A DNA stretch of 40,547 bases from Acidobacteriota bacterium (GTDB lineage: Bacteria; Acidobacteriota; Terriglobia; Versatilivoradales; Versatilivoraceae), in the NCBI GenBank assembly GCA_028875575.1, contig JAPPDF010000072.1, forward strand, positions 1-40,547. Direction: 5' to 3'. The position numbers and the translations under genes are program-made. Below are positions 8,566 through 17,900 of this stretch, one piece after another. The notes beneath the pieces are model-generated. The model searched no databases, was not told the DNA's origin, and worked only from the letters and a program-made list of their open reading frames with translations. Position 1 is the stretch's first letter. Every line of letters begins with the position of its first letter.

Positions 8566-8567
8566 CT

Positions 8568-9371
8568 TTGCGGATCTCGGTCACAGTCATCACGCTCAAC
8601 GAGGAGAAGCACCTCGGCCGCTGCCTGGAATCGGTTCGCGGCATAGCCGACGAATTGATCGTGGTGGATGCCGGCAGCCAGGACCAGACCTGCGCGGTTG
8701 CAGCTCGATGGGGCGCCCGCGTCTACAAGCGCACCTGGACCAACTACTCCGACCAGAAGAACTTCGCGGCCGAACAGGCATCCCACCAATGGATCCTCAG
8801 CCTGGACGCCGATGAGTGTCTCAGCCCAACTCTCAGGCAGCAGTTGCTGGACGTGAAAGCCCATCCGACGCCGGCCAACGCCTACGAGTTTTCACGGCGA
8901 GCCTTCTATCTTGGCCGCTGGATTCGCCATTGCGGCTGGTATCCCGACCGCAAGCCGCGTTTGTATCGGCGCCGGCACGGGCAGTGGGTCGGCGACTTCG
9001 TCCATGAGCATCTTGCCTGCGACGGGCCCGTTGGCCGCCTGGAAGGCGATCTTCTCCACTACACCTGCGACTCGGTATCGGACCATGCCCATCGGGTCGG
9101 GAAATACACCAGCCTGGCGGCTCGGGATATGCATGCCAGGGGAATCGGGAGCGGTCCCCTCAAGATCCTGGGTTCGCCGGTTGTGGCCTTTTTGAGCAGC
9201 TATTGCTTCAAGGCCGGCTTTTTGGACGGAGTGCAGGGCCTTTTGATTTCAGCCTTCGCCGCCTACTACAATTTCCTCAAGTATTCCAAACTCTGGGATC
9301 TGCAGCGGTCCCCACCACCCGGCCAGGCGGCCGCAAAGGACCCCGCGAGCAACCGGGGCGGCCTTCCGTGA
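8568..9371 (+). CDS. Family 2 glycosyltransferase (LPS core/KdtX-WaaE type)
   Basis: A GT-A fold transferase, likely adding a sugar to lipopolysaccharide core or another surface glycan at the inner membrane face. The N-terminal strand ISVTVITLNEEKHLGRCLESV, the VDAGSQDQT loop and the DADE metal-binding motif (LDADECLS) are present. The C-terminal half has the FVHEHL region and a hydrophobic segment (VVAFLSSYCFKAGF) typical of the WaaE-like group. The length is 267 aa. The start is a TTG at 8568, which gives the normal family N-terminus (MRISVTVI). It has no Shine-Dalgarno sequence because the repeat right arm abuts it. A second glycosyltransferase follows 75 bp later. Confidence 0.9.
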   Translation: MRISVTVITLNEEKHLGRCLESVRGIADELIVVDAGSQDQTCAVAARWGARVYKRTWTNYSDQKNFAAEQASHQWILSLDADECLSPTLRQQLLDVKAHPTPANAYEFSRRAFYLGRWIRHCGWYPDRKPRLYRRRHGQWVGDFVHEHLACDGPVGRLEGDLLHYTCDSVSDHAHRVGKYTSLAARDMHARGIGSGPLKILGSPVVAFLSSYCFKAGFLDGVQGLLISAFAAYYNFLKYSKLWDLQRSPPPGQAAAKDPASNRGGLP

Positions 9372-9446
9372 AAGCTGTCAGGACCGGACAGGCGTGGATT
9401 GCAGCTCCCGGACTTCGGGGCGAGTGAGGGAACCGGTTCATTCACC

Positions 9447-10538
9447 ATGAGGATCCTTCACCTGGATTCCGGATCCGCCTGGCGGGGTGGTCAGCAGCAA
9501 TTGCACTTTCTGATCGGAGGGCTGAAGAGACGGGGGATTCAGCAGTTTCTGGCCGTACGCAAGAGGAGTCCTCTGGCAACCCGTGCCGCCGAACAGGAGG
9601 TGCCGGTTCGTGGGCTCTCCCTGTCTTCAGAGTGGGACTTCATCTCGCTGGCGGGCATGGCCGGGTTGGTTGGACGTTTCCGGCCTGATCTCATTCACGC
9701 TCACGATTCACGGACACTGGGTCTGGCCGTTTGGCTGAAGACCCTCGGTTGGGGTGGCGGTGTCGTGGCTGCCCGCAGAGTCGCCTTCAGCATCCGCGGC
9801 AACCCCTGGTGGAAGTTCAAATATGCCCGGCAGACCAGCCGGGTGATCGCCGTTTCCCGCTATGTTCGGGATCTGCTCATTGAGGAGGGTTTGGAACCGG
9901 GCCAGGTAGAAGTTATCTACGATGGCGTCGATACCGAGGCGGAGCCGCTGCCGGAGCAACGGTCCAGCGCGCGACGCCGCCTGGGCGTGGCCGACGGCGA
10001 GTTTCTTATCGGATGCGTCGGTCACTTTACGCCGGAGAAGGGTCATGCGTTACTGATCCGGGGGTTTTCCGAGATCCTGACGACCCATCCCGACTCCCGG
10101 CTTGCCGTTGTGGGAGAGGGACCGCTTGGAGAGGAGCTGGAATTGTTGATCCGGGAACTGGGCCTCCACGGCCGTGCCGTGCTGCCGGGATTCGTCTCCG
10201 ACCTGGATGAAGTCCTGCCGGGATTCGATCTGTTGGTGCATCCATCTCTGACAGAGGGTCTGGGGTCGGTTCTCCTTCAGGCCATGTCCCGCCAGGTTCC
10301 CGTTTGCGCCAGCCGCGCGGGCGGGATTCCCGAAGCGGTGATCGATGGAGAGACCGGGTTCCTGTTCTTGCCGGGGAGCGCCGAGGCTCTGGTTGAGTCG
10401 GTGTTGCGTGCCAGACGCAATCCCGGACTGGCCCGCCGGCAGGCGGAGCAGGCGGCCGCCAGGGTCCGGTCGACTTTCTCGGTGGAGCGGATGGTGGACG
10501 AGACCCGCAGGATCTACTCGGATATACTCAACAGTTGA
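9447..10538 (+). CDS. Family 4 (GT-B) glycosyltransferase
   Basis: A retaining GT-B transferase using a nucleotide sugar, probably acting with the upstream GT2 in surface glycan synthesis. The N-terminus MRILHLDSGSAWRGGQQQ is the acceptor-domain glycine loop, and HAHDSRTLG follows. The C-terminal Rossmann domain starts at IGCVGHFTPEKGH. In the nucleotide-sugar site (EGLGSVLLQAMSRQVP) the second glutamate of the usual EX7E motif is glutamine, an oddity that may affect activity. The ATG at 9447 gives 363 aa with the family's normal start; the upstream in-frame extension is not family-like. pilD follows after 17 bp. Confidence 0.9.
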   Translation: MRILHLDSGSAWRGGQQQLHFLIGGLKRRGIQQFLAVRKRSPLATRAAEQEVPVRGLSLSSEWDFISLAGMAGLVGRFRPDLIHAHDSRTLGLAVWLKTLGWGGGVVAARRVAFSIRGNPWWKFKYARQTSRVIAVSRYVRDLLIEEGLEPGQVEVIYDGVDTEAEPLPEQRSSARRRLGVADGEFLIGCVGHFTPEKGHALLIRGFSEILTTHPDSRLAVVGEGPLGEELELLIRELGLHGRAVLPGFVSDLDEVLPGFDLLVHPSLTEGLGSVLLQAMSRQVPVCASRAGGIPEAVIDGETGFLFLPGSAEALVESVLRARRNPGLARRQAEQAAARVRSTFSVERMVDETRRIYSDILNS

Positions 10539-10555
10539 ATCCGGTTTAACCTCCT

Positions 10556-11392
10556 ATGTCATTAATGGAATGGGTTTTAATCTCCCTGGGCCTGAAGATC
10601 GGCAGCTTTCTGAACGTATGTATTGTCAGAATACCCCGCCGGCAATCCGTCGTTTCTCCCAGGTCTTCCTGTACGCACTGCGGCCAAGCCCTGAAGCCTT
10701 ACGACAACATCCCTCTGATCAGTTTCCTCCTGCTGCGCGGGAAATGTCGGTTCTGCAATGCAACCATTTCCTGGCAGTATCCGGTGGTCGAGGCGCTGAC
10801 CACAGCCATCTACTGGGGCACCTTTGTCAGTTACGGGCTCCAGTGGAAAACGGCGGTGCTCCTGGTCTTTTTTTCGGCATTGATCGTGCTGGTTTTCATA
10901 GACCTGAACCATCGCCTTCTGCCGGACGTCATCACTCTGTCCGGGATCGCGCTCGGGATCGTCCTGAGCGTGCTGGTCGGGATCGAGGACGACACCGGAA
11001 CCGCTCTCGTACAGTTGGCGGGACACCCGGATTCCAGTGTTCGCTGGGGCTGGCTGGCGAGTTCTCTGTTAGGAGCGTTCGCTTGCGGCGGATTCCTGTG
11101 GCTGGTTGGAGCCGTCTACTACAAGCTGAAAAAAGTGGAGGGATTGGGAGGCGGCGATCTGAAGCTGATGGGCATGGTGGGGGCCTTCCTGGGGGTTAAG
11201 CTCGGCTTGCTGACCATCATGCTGGGCTCTGTGCTTGGGGTTCTGGTCGGTCTGGCTTATATCAGGATGACCGGTAAGGACTACCGCTACCCGCTTCCCT
11301 TCGGATCCTTCCTCGGAATCGCAGCCGTCGGCGTGGCCCTTTGGGGAGAGCAACTGCTCTCCTGGTATCTCGGGATCGCCGGCAGGATGTGA
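10556..11392 (+). CDS. pilD: Prepilin peptidase / N-methyltransferase
   Basis: Inner-membrane aspartic protease that cleaves type IV prepilin leaders and methylates the new N-terminal residue. Two Cys pairs of the methyltransferase domain are seen (CTHC and CRFC, near residues 39-42 and 64-67). The catalytic aspartates lie in FIDLNHRLLPD and in GGGDLKLMGM. About eight hydrophobic segments and a length of 278 aa fit the family. It starts 17 bp after the glycosyltransferase and faces the PilX/W/V-like minor pilin genes, its likely substrates, which lie convergent to it across about 230 bp. Confidence 0.94.
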   Translation: MSLMEWVLISLGLKIGSFLNVCIVRIPRRQSVVSPRSSCTHCGQALKPYDNIPLISFLLLRGKCRFCNATISWQYPVVEALTTAIYWGTFVSYGLQWKTAVLLVFFSALIVLVFIDLNHRLLPDVITLSGIALGIVLSVLVGIEDDTGTALVQLAGHPDSSVRWGWLASSLLGAFACGGFLWLVGAVYYKLKKVEGLGGGDLKLMGMVGAFLGVKLGLLTIMLGSVLGVLVGLAYIRMTGKDYRYPLPFGSFLGIAAVGVALWGEQLLSWYLGIAGRM

Positions 11393-11418
11393 AGGTCCGC
11401 CCTTATTGGAAACAAACC

Positions 11419-11465
11419 AAAAAAGAGTGATCCACGAAGGAACACGAAGGACGACGAAGGGCCAC
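11419..11465 (+). repeat. CACGAAGG-type interspersed repeat
   Basis: A 47-bp unit beginning AAAAAAGAGTGATCC with three tandem near-copies of CACGAAGGA. It recurs inverted at 27539-27586 with about five differences. The rest of the 230-bp gap between pilD and the PilX-like gene holds a partial inverted echo (TTCGTGGTTCCTCGTCG near 11550) and no gene that I can see. Confidence 0.75.
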
Positions 11466-11622
11466 TAAGCGTGACCGCTCTGCCGCATCGGTAGGGCTGC
11501 GGCCCCTGACGTCGTCGCCGCAAAGGAGATCCATCGGTACTTGGGTCTATTCGTGGTTCCTCGTCGACAATCATCGGCAGTTTCTTCCTCCAATGATCTG
11601 TCCGGCAGGCCAGGGGCGGCCC

Positions 11623-12930
11623 TTACTTGAGACCCGTGAGTGGCCGGCAGGAGAGCCGGGCATGCCGGAGAGCCTGATATTGGGCTGCCACGATCCCGGA
11701 GAAATAGCGGATTCGAGTGCTTGCTCCTTCGATTAGCGAGGGAGCAGCCCCCTTCGCCGGATGGGAGACGATGGCTCCCCGAATGCGTATCCCGGCGCCC
11801 GAACCCACCGAATATCCCCTGAACCTCAACCGGCCGTTGACCAGGATGACTCCCTCGTAGCGGAAGGAACCCGACACCGTCAAGTCTCCGTTGACGATCA
11901 GGAAGCCCTGTCCTTCGGAATTCCCCGAGACCACCAGATCGCCGTCCGCGAATGTGGGCACCCGGCGGTCCGTTCCGGGCCGTCCGAGCCGCAGGTTGGT
12001 TCCCGAGTAGATGCCCGAGGAAAGGCTGACAGCCGGGTCCACCCTTTGAATGGGGATCGACAGCGGAGGTTCGAACATGGCTGTCAGGGCGGCGATATTG
12101 TGGCTTGAGGACGAGGACGAGACGATGGCGGGCGCTCCCCGGACCGCTCCGGTGTCCCCGGAGACTCCGCTCCGAGTGTCGATTCCGGCCAGGTCGCTCC
12201 TGCCGTTCCCGTCGTTTCCGATGATCGTGACGGCATCCGGCAGCCGCACTGCGGTCTTGCTGTAAACGGCGGCCGAAAGGGGAGGCAAGGGAGGCCGAGC
12301 CAGCTCGGCGCGAACCATCTGTCTGGAACCGGAGCGGTCGGTAGCCATTCCCGTCAACAGGTAGACCGGCGAACCGTAGTGACCGGGCCGAGACCCCACG
12401 AATTGGAAAGCCTTTAACGCCGGGGCGCGGTTGTCATAGCCGTAGCCGACGACCTCCCCGTTGTTGGTTGAATCGCCGTCGAGTTCATAGCCTGCGCGCT
12501 CTTCGGTCTTTCGCGAGACTCGGACCCAGGCGAATTCCACCCCGGACAGGTCGGAATCTATGAATCGGGCCGACGTGATTCCGTGAGTGCCGTAGGCGGG
12601 GTCAAAGAAGGGGTTGGTGTCCCTGGTCCCCGCGGTGGGGTCGATGGTGGTGTCGCGGCGAAGATAGACGGCCTCGTGATCGGCCACCGGCAGCATTGCC
12701 GGCAGCTTGGAGCGGGCTTCCTCGACCGCCGACTCGGCGAGATAGCGGTTGACGAGGCGCGAGCCAAGATTGTGGTTGATCAGGGTTTCGGTGGTGGTGA
12801 CGAAGGTTGCGGTCAGCCCCACGAGAGTCAGGATGGAAAGGGCCATCAGGACGGCCACCAGCGCCATGCCGCCCTCCCGGGCGGCACACTTGGCTGCGAG
12901 GAACGCCATTGGGTCAATCAAAGGGGTCAT
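11623..12930 (-). CDS. PilX-like minor pilin / pilus assembly protein
   Basis: Predicted inner-membrane and periplasmic minor pilin-like protein of 435 aa. After a short basic leader, REGGMALVAVLMALSILTLVGL (residues 18-39) is the PilX-type N-terminal hydrophobic helix, lacking the canonical G-F-x3-E of major pilins. Repeated short beta segments near the C-terminus (FLIVNGDLTVSGSFRYEG, GVILVNGRLRF) suggest a beta-rich surface domain, commonly fused to PilX_N. The ATG at 12930 overlaps the stop of the PilW-like gene by 4 bp, so the genes are coupled. Last gene of the minus-strand pilin set. Subfamily identity is inferred from the N-terminus and gene order. Confidence 0.75.
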   Translation of the reverse strand: MTPLIDPMAFLAAKCAAREGGMALVAVLMALSILTLVGLTATFVTTTETLINHNLGSRLVNRYLAESAVEEARSKLPAMLPVADHEAVYLRRDTTIDPTAGTRDTNPFFDPAYGTHGITSARFIDSDLSGVEFAWVRVSRKTEERAGYELDGDSTNNGEVVGYGYDNRAPALKAFQFVGSRPGHYGSPVYLLTGMATDRSGSRQMVRAELARPPLPPLSAAVYSKTAVRLPDAVTIIGNDGNGRSDLAGIDTRSGVSGDTGAVRGAPAIVSSSSSSHNIAALTAMFEPPLSIPIQRVDPAVSLSSGIYSGTNLRLGRPGTDRRVPTFADGDLVVSGNSEGQGFLIVNGDLTVSGSFRYEGVILVNGRLRFRGYSVGSGAGIRIRGAIVSHPAKGAAPSLIEGASTRIRYFSGIVAAQYQALRHARLSCRPLTGLK

Positions 12931-13565
12931 GGGTTGTACGGCCTTACGCGAACCGATTGACTCAGGGTCCGATGGTGGCCGGAGCGTAAGTCGGGCGCCC
13001 GACTGCGAAGGGTGAGGTCAATACGCACACTTGCTGCCTCGGCCGCCCTCGAAGTGGCGACCCCGGAGGCGTCGAAATAGAGGAAGCGGCAACTTTCTAT
13101 GCTCCGGGAGAGCGTTTGGGCAGGAGCGCCGGGCAGGCTCCCGGCATCGCCGATGGGTCCGGCCCTGCGAGTCAGCGTCAACGGGGGAATTTCGCCCGAC
13201 ACCGTGTACTCGACGTAGTCCACTCGATTGTCGGTGTTGATGTCTCCGGTGAACACCAGCTTGCCGGCATGGCTCTCGGCCAGGATTCCCCTGGATACGA
13301 GGTTCAACCTGCCGGAAGACCGCAGAAAGTGTCCATCGTAGGTATTGGGAGGCGGAAGCCCGGCCCGACGCAACTCCTTGACCATGAGGGTCAGGATGTC
13401 CCGGAGTTGTCGGCGCATCTCCGATTCCTGTCGTCCGAGAATGGCAACCCTGTCTCCCTCCAAGAGCGTCGAGAGGGCCGCTGCCAGGATGGCGCTGACC
13501 AGTCCCAGGACAAGGACCAACTCGAGCAGGGAAAATCCCCGAGCCTTGGCGGGTTTCCGGGTCAT
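12927..13565 (-). CDS. PilW-like minor pilin
   Basis: A 212-residue prepilin-like protein with a short basic leader (MTRKPAKARG) and the cleavage and helix motif GFSLLELVLVLGLVSAILAA, including the fifth-residue glutamate. The body is mostly predicted beta strands (SGRLNLVSRGI, RVDYVEYTVSGEIPPLTLTRR), like PilW/GspJ-type minor pilins that form the priming tip complex. It starts 10 bp after the PilV-like gene and overlaps the PilX-like gene by 4 bp. PilW is assigned from order and overall pattern; GspJ-like is the alternative. Confidence 0.78.
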   Translation of the reverse strand: MTRKPAKARGFSLLELVLVLGLVSAILAAALSTLLEGDRVAILGRQESEMRRQLRDILTLMVKELRRAGLPPPNTYDGHFLRSSGRLNLVSRGILAESHAGKLVFTGDINTDNRVDYVEYTVSGEIPPLTLTRRAGPIGDAGSLPGAPAQTLSRSIESCRFLYFDASGVATSRAAEAASVRIDLTLRSRAPDLRSGHHRTLSQSVRVRPYNP

Positions 13566-13575
13566 GGGTTGCCGA

Positions 13576-14121
13576 CTACATTCCCAACGCGGGAGCGGTG
13601 TAAAGCCTTACGATTCGCATGTTGACCGGGCGGAAGGGGGAGTGGCCGCCGGTCTGACGGGTGGCGCCCGTAACAACTTTTCGACCGTCGATGGTGCGAA
13701 CGTGCCAGCGGGTTTCCAATTCGATTCGGGTCGAGCTGAACGATTGAAGCGTCACCATGGTGGTCCTGGCATGGGAGGGAGAAGGGGGCGCCGAGAAGTC
13801 GATCTCGTAGTCCGGGGTCAGCGACTCGGTTGAATCGGCCAGTTCGGCCCGATCCAACGGCAAGGACTTCAGCTCTTCCATCGTGGACTGGGTCATCCTG
13901 AGTGCCGCTGCCTCGAGTTTGGAGTTAAAATGGCTGGACAGGGCCAGTAGCAGCAGGGAGGCTGTCGACAGCAGGCCAATGGTCAGGACCGCCGAGGCAA
14001 TCAGCAGTTCCAGCAGGGTGAAGCCGCCAGCGCAGACCCAACCGCTAACCCTCCGGCGGCGGAGCGGTACCGATAGCGCCAGGCCCGTTTTGAGGCGAGA
14101 AAAACCCTGGATCCTGTTCAT
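13576..14121 (-). CDS. PilV-like minor pilin
   Basis: A prepilin-type protein with motif GGFTLLELLIASAVLTIGLLSTASLLLLAL, preceded by an unusually long leader (about 33 residues from the ATG at 14121). An upstream in-frame start at 14196 would lengthen the leader further. An internal start nearer the motif is also possible. The rest fits a small PilV/GspI-like fold, with TMEELKSLPLDRAEL after the helix. It is the first gene of the minus-strand V-W-X set and diverges from a GspH/FimT-like gene 97 bp away, so all four probably build one pilus tip or pseudopilus. Confidence 0.75.
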   Translation of the reverse strand: MNRIQGFSRLKTGLALSVPLRRRRVSGWVCAGGFTLLELLIASAVLTIGLLSTASLLLLALSSHFNSKLEAAALRMTQSTMEELKSLPLDRAELADSTESLTPDYEIDFSAPPSPSHARTTMVTLQSFSSTRIELETRWHVRTIDGRKVVTGATRQTGGHSPFRPVNMRIVRLYTAPALGM

Positions 14122-14218
14122 GGAGGTCTTGGAAGTTGCTGGTTGCCGGACCCATGATAAGCCAACCACAGGGGTTGTCAACACCTCCGGAAGCATTTGC
14201 TCGGCTACAGGCCAAACA

Positions 14219-14776
14219 ATGATTCATCCTACTGATAAGAAGGGATTTAGTATTTTGGAAACTGTGGTGGTGGCAGGCTTGATTTTCATCCTTTTGGGAT
14301 TTGCGATTCCCGGTTTCAGTCGCTATTGGGAAGTCTACCGGTTGAATTCGGCGGTTCAGACGATGCTTTCCAATCTGGACCGGGGACGTTACCGGGCCAT
14401 TGCCAGGAACCGGGAAGTGGTGGTGCGGTTCCAGCGGGAGCAGCGGTCCTACCGCCTGTTCGAGGACCTGGACGGCAATGGCCTGTGGGGGGCGTCGGAA
14501 CCACTGGTCGGGGCCTATTCGCTACCGGGCCGGATAGACTTCAGCAGCACCGGGTTGAGTGGCCCGCCCGCTGCTGCTACTCCCCGTCCGCTGGCGGATC
14601 CCATCACCTTCGGCGGGGACCGGTTTACCTTCAACCCGGAGGGTTATTGCAACAAGTTGGGAACCATCTACCTGCAGAACGCCTCCGGCGACGCCGCTGC
14701 CATATCCTGCTCAATGCCGGGAGTCGGACGCCTGCGACGCTACGGGTGGCATCGAGCCCAGCAAGTCTGGCAATGA
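14219..14776 (+). CDS. GspH/FimT-like pseudopilin
   Basis: A 185-residue prepilin-type protein. The leader MIHPTDKKG precedes FSILETVVVAGLIFILLGFA, with glutamate at position five after the cleavage glycine. The SNLDRGRYRAIARNREVVVRF segment followed by beta-rich sequence and a terminal PGVGRLRRY is typical of GspH/FimT minor pseudopilins. The chosen ATG at 14219 gives a normal short leader; the longer frame upstream runs opposite the PilV-like gene. It is divergent from the PilV/W/X-like genes. A transposase remnant begins directly after its stop. Confidence 0.8.
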   Translation: MIHPTDKKGFSILETVVVAGLIFILLGFAIPGFSRYWEVYRLNSAVQTMLSNLDRGRYRAIARNREVVVRFQREQRSYRLFEDLDGNGLWGASEPLVGAYSLPGRIDFSSTGLSGPPAAATPRPLADPITFGGDRFTFNPEGYCNKLGTIYLQNASGDAAAISCSMPGVGRLRRYGWHRAQQVWQ

Positions 14777-14779
14777 GGA

Positions 14780-14929
14780 TTGGCCGAATTTCTGCAACAG
14801 CCGGTCCGGATCTTTGCCGACCTCTCCTACTCCACTCTCAAGAGCTGGTCCCGCGAGCGCCGTGTCGTGGCCAAAGCCGAGGTCCTCTACCGCGGCCCCA
14901 ACCCCCGCTTCGTCGTCACCTCCCTGTCG
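14780..14929 (+). pseudogene. IS1380-type transposase remnant
   Basis: About 50 codons resemble the internal catalytic region of IS1380-family (DDE) transposases: the string VRIFADLSYSTLKSWSRERR, then VVAKAEVLYRGPNPRFVVTSLS. The similarity stops after about 14929, although the frame stays open to 15019 with unrelated sequence. No N-terminal part or inverted repeats are seen; the fragment begins right after the GspH-like stop. It is a broken relic whose right part overlaps, antisense, the last codons of the subtilase gene. The family call rests on remembered motif similarity. Confidence 0.7.
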
Positions 14930-17900
14930 GCAATTGTGTTCAGTCCGCGAAGGGAAGCGGGCGGAATTTGCCTCGTCGGAAACCGTCTGCTGACATGGGT
15001 GGGCAGTCGCCTGCCGTGAGCCGGGATATAGGCTCCGTCCCCACTCCGCTGCCCCGGCGCCCCTCCGTCGTTGACCACCCCGTAGGCCAGAAAGGAGTTG
15101 TTGCCGGACACCTTTCTGATCCGGACATAGCCCTGCCGCGTTCCCGGGGCATTGTCGGCCAGAATGGCGTTTATTTGATGCCAACCCAGGGCCGGGACCG
15201 TCCGGGCAATCGTCCTGACCAACCCGCCTGAGTCTCCATCGTAGATGTCGAGGCTGAAGATGCTGTCCGAGTCGTCGACTTCCCCGATATTGACCAGCGC
15301 CAGGTTACTGCGGTTTTCCTGGTTCTGCTGTAGGGCATCGATCCAGGCGCTGACGGTAAAGGCCGCCCGGTCGGGCACCGCGTTGTAGAAGAGGCCGTAC
15401 TGGCCGCCGCGACCGTCTGAAGAGCTCGTGCGGGCCCCGATGACGATTCCACTCATGTCGCCGCCATCTGCTATGGCGAACAGAGCACCGGCCAGTCCGC
15501 CCCTGGACGCACCCAGGCCCTCGACACCCTCCCTCCTCATAACAGTGTGGATGAGGTCGGGAATGATTCGCTGCCGGCCGGCTCCAATCGTCAGGCTGAA
15601 GTGGGTTGTGCGATCAGGAGTTCGGATCCCGTCGGCCACGAAGCTGAATCGGATGTTCTTGGGCTCGTCCGAGAAGTTGGTCACCGTCAACTCGCTGGAG
15701 AACTCTCGTGTTTCCACGATCACCGGCAGGGTGTGGCGCAGGCTGCCCGCCAACGAGCCTGGCGTGACCGGAAAGACGAACGAGCCGTCCGAGTTGGCCT
15801 GGTCGTTGATGACCCCGTAGGCGTAGAAGGGTGCTTTCCCGTCGACCCGCTCCACCTTGACGTAGCCGTTGGACACGGTCCCCAGCAGTCCCGAATACTG
15901 GTGGAATCCTCCCGGCTGCAGCGTCACGTCGTTCAGGTCCGGGGGATTGGAATCGGCTGCATCCCCGGAAAACACCGTGGTCCTCAAGGTGATCGGTCCC
16001 TCCTCCGAGCTTCCCATGTGCTGAAAAGCCACGTTGGAGCGGTCCCGGGTGTTCTGGCGCAAGCCGCACAGATAGACCGGCTCTTCGAATCCGTCACCGC
16101 TGCCGATCCCGGGATAGGACAGGCCCGCCCGACCCTCGGGTACAAGCGTGGTGGTTCGGACCAGGGCACCCAAATGCTCTGTGGCCAGGGCCTGGATGGC
16201 CAGGGTCCCGATCCGATTGCCCGAAGCGCGGATGGGGATGCCCAACCCTCGCAGGTAGCCCAGGGCATCGGACTCGATCCGCTGCTCCCCGGGAGCCAGC
16301 AGGTCCGAGGCCGCGCCGCTTCCCCTTCCGATATGGGCCGTGTAGGTATAGTAGACGCTTGCCTCCCGAGCCCCCCGGTTGGTCAGGACTAGTTCCGAGG
16401 TAAAGAAGGAGCCCCGGCGCCCCTTGGTGCTCAGAATCACCGGCACGAATGAACGCATGCTGTTCCGGGGTGCCAGGACTTCCGTCGGGCCTGAATCGGC
16501 CACCCGGGCGTTGTTGGTCTCGCTGTTCTCGGCCACCCGATCCAGGTCGTCCACGATGGCTCCCAGGTAGTAGCGGCCGGGACTCACCCGGGGTGGGATG
16601 GGAAACGAACGGCTGCAGCTCTCGGACTCTCCGGCCAGTAGGCCCGCCTCGTAGGAGCAGGCGGCGAACCAGGTGTCGTCGGTGGTGATGGAGGTGTCGG
16701 CAGACAGAAAGAGCCCCAGCCGGAACGGGCCCGCGTTGGCTGGACCCTGATTGCGAATGACGGCTGAAATTGAAGCCGTGCTGGCGATCGTCGCCGTCGA
16801 GGGTCCCGTCAGCAACGTCGTGATCAGGTCGGGGAGATTGGAAGCTGACGGTTCGAAGACGGCAACCACCCGCTTGATCGAGTCCATCTCGACCAGGCAA
16901 CGGTTCCCGGAGGCGGACTCGCATTCCTGCCAGCTCTTGAAGCGGAAACCGGGATTTGGACTGGCTGTCAGGGTTAGCAGAGTGCCCGAGGAATAGGAGT
17001 GCTCGGGGATCACGGCGTCAAGGGCGGCATCGACCTGGATGCGTGGCGTGACCAGGCCGTTTCGAGGGTCGGTGATGGGAATGCCGGTCCGCAACAGCAT
17101 GGAAAGCAGTTGCGGCACCGTGGCGTTGGGGGCCTTGGACTTCAATACGCCCCAGGCGCCGGCGACGTGGGGGGCCGAAAGAGAAGTGCCCTTTAAAGAG
17201 ATGAATTCGTTATCGAGCGTGGAAGTCGTGATCAATGCACCCGGAGCCAGCAGGTCCAGCACGGGGGAGCTGTTCGAGAATTCCGAGACTGCATCCGCAG
17301 TGGTTTCGCCGCTGCCGTCACCGGTCGATCCTACGCTGATGGCGCTGGAGATGCAGGCGGGGGAGTTGATAGCCGAGTCGTAATGGTTGTTCCCAGAGGC
17401 GGCGACGGGTGCAATTCCGACTGCCCGCAGATTGTCCATGGCAGCTTTGGTGGCCGGAAAATCGGAGTCGCAGTCCCCTGAGAACTGGCCTCCGCCAAAG
17501 CTCATGTTGACGGCTGCGATGTTGAAGTCGGCGCTGAGCTCGAGCACCCGCTCCAGTCCGGCGAGCGAGTGGCTGTTGTATGAAATGATGCCTTCCCCAC
17601 TCTGGGAAAATACCTGGATAGCGATGATCCGGGCATCCCGGGCCACGCCCGAGAACTCCGTCCCCCGGCCGGCGGCGACTCCGGCCACACGCGTCCCGTG
17701 ATAGCAGCCGCTCAAGGACGAGGGACAGGGCGCTCCCGACCCCGGCAGAATCGATTCGTCCACGCCCTCGGGACAAAGCGAAATTCTTCCCCCGCCAGAT
17801 CCCGAATAGCAGGCCTCCGACACCACCTTGCCCGCCAGAAAGGGGTGATCCTTGTCTACACCCGTGTCCAGGATGGCGATCGTCTGGCCCGAGCCGGCGT

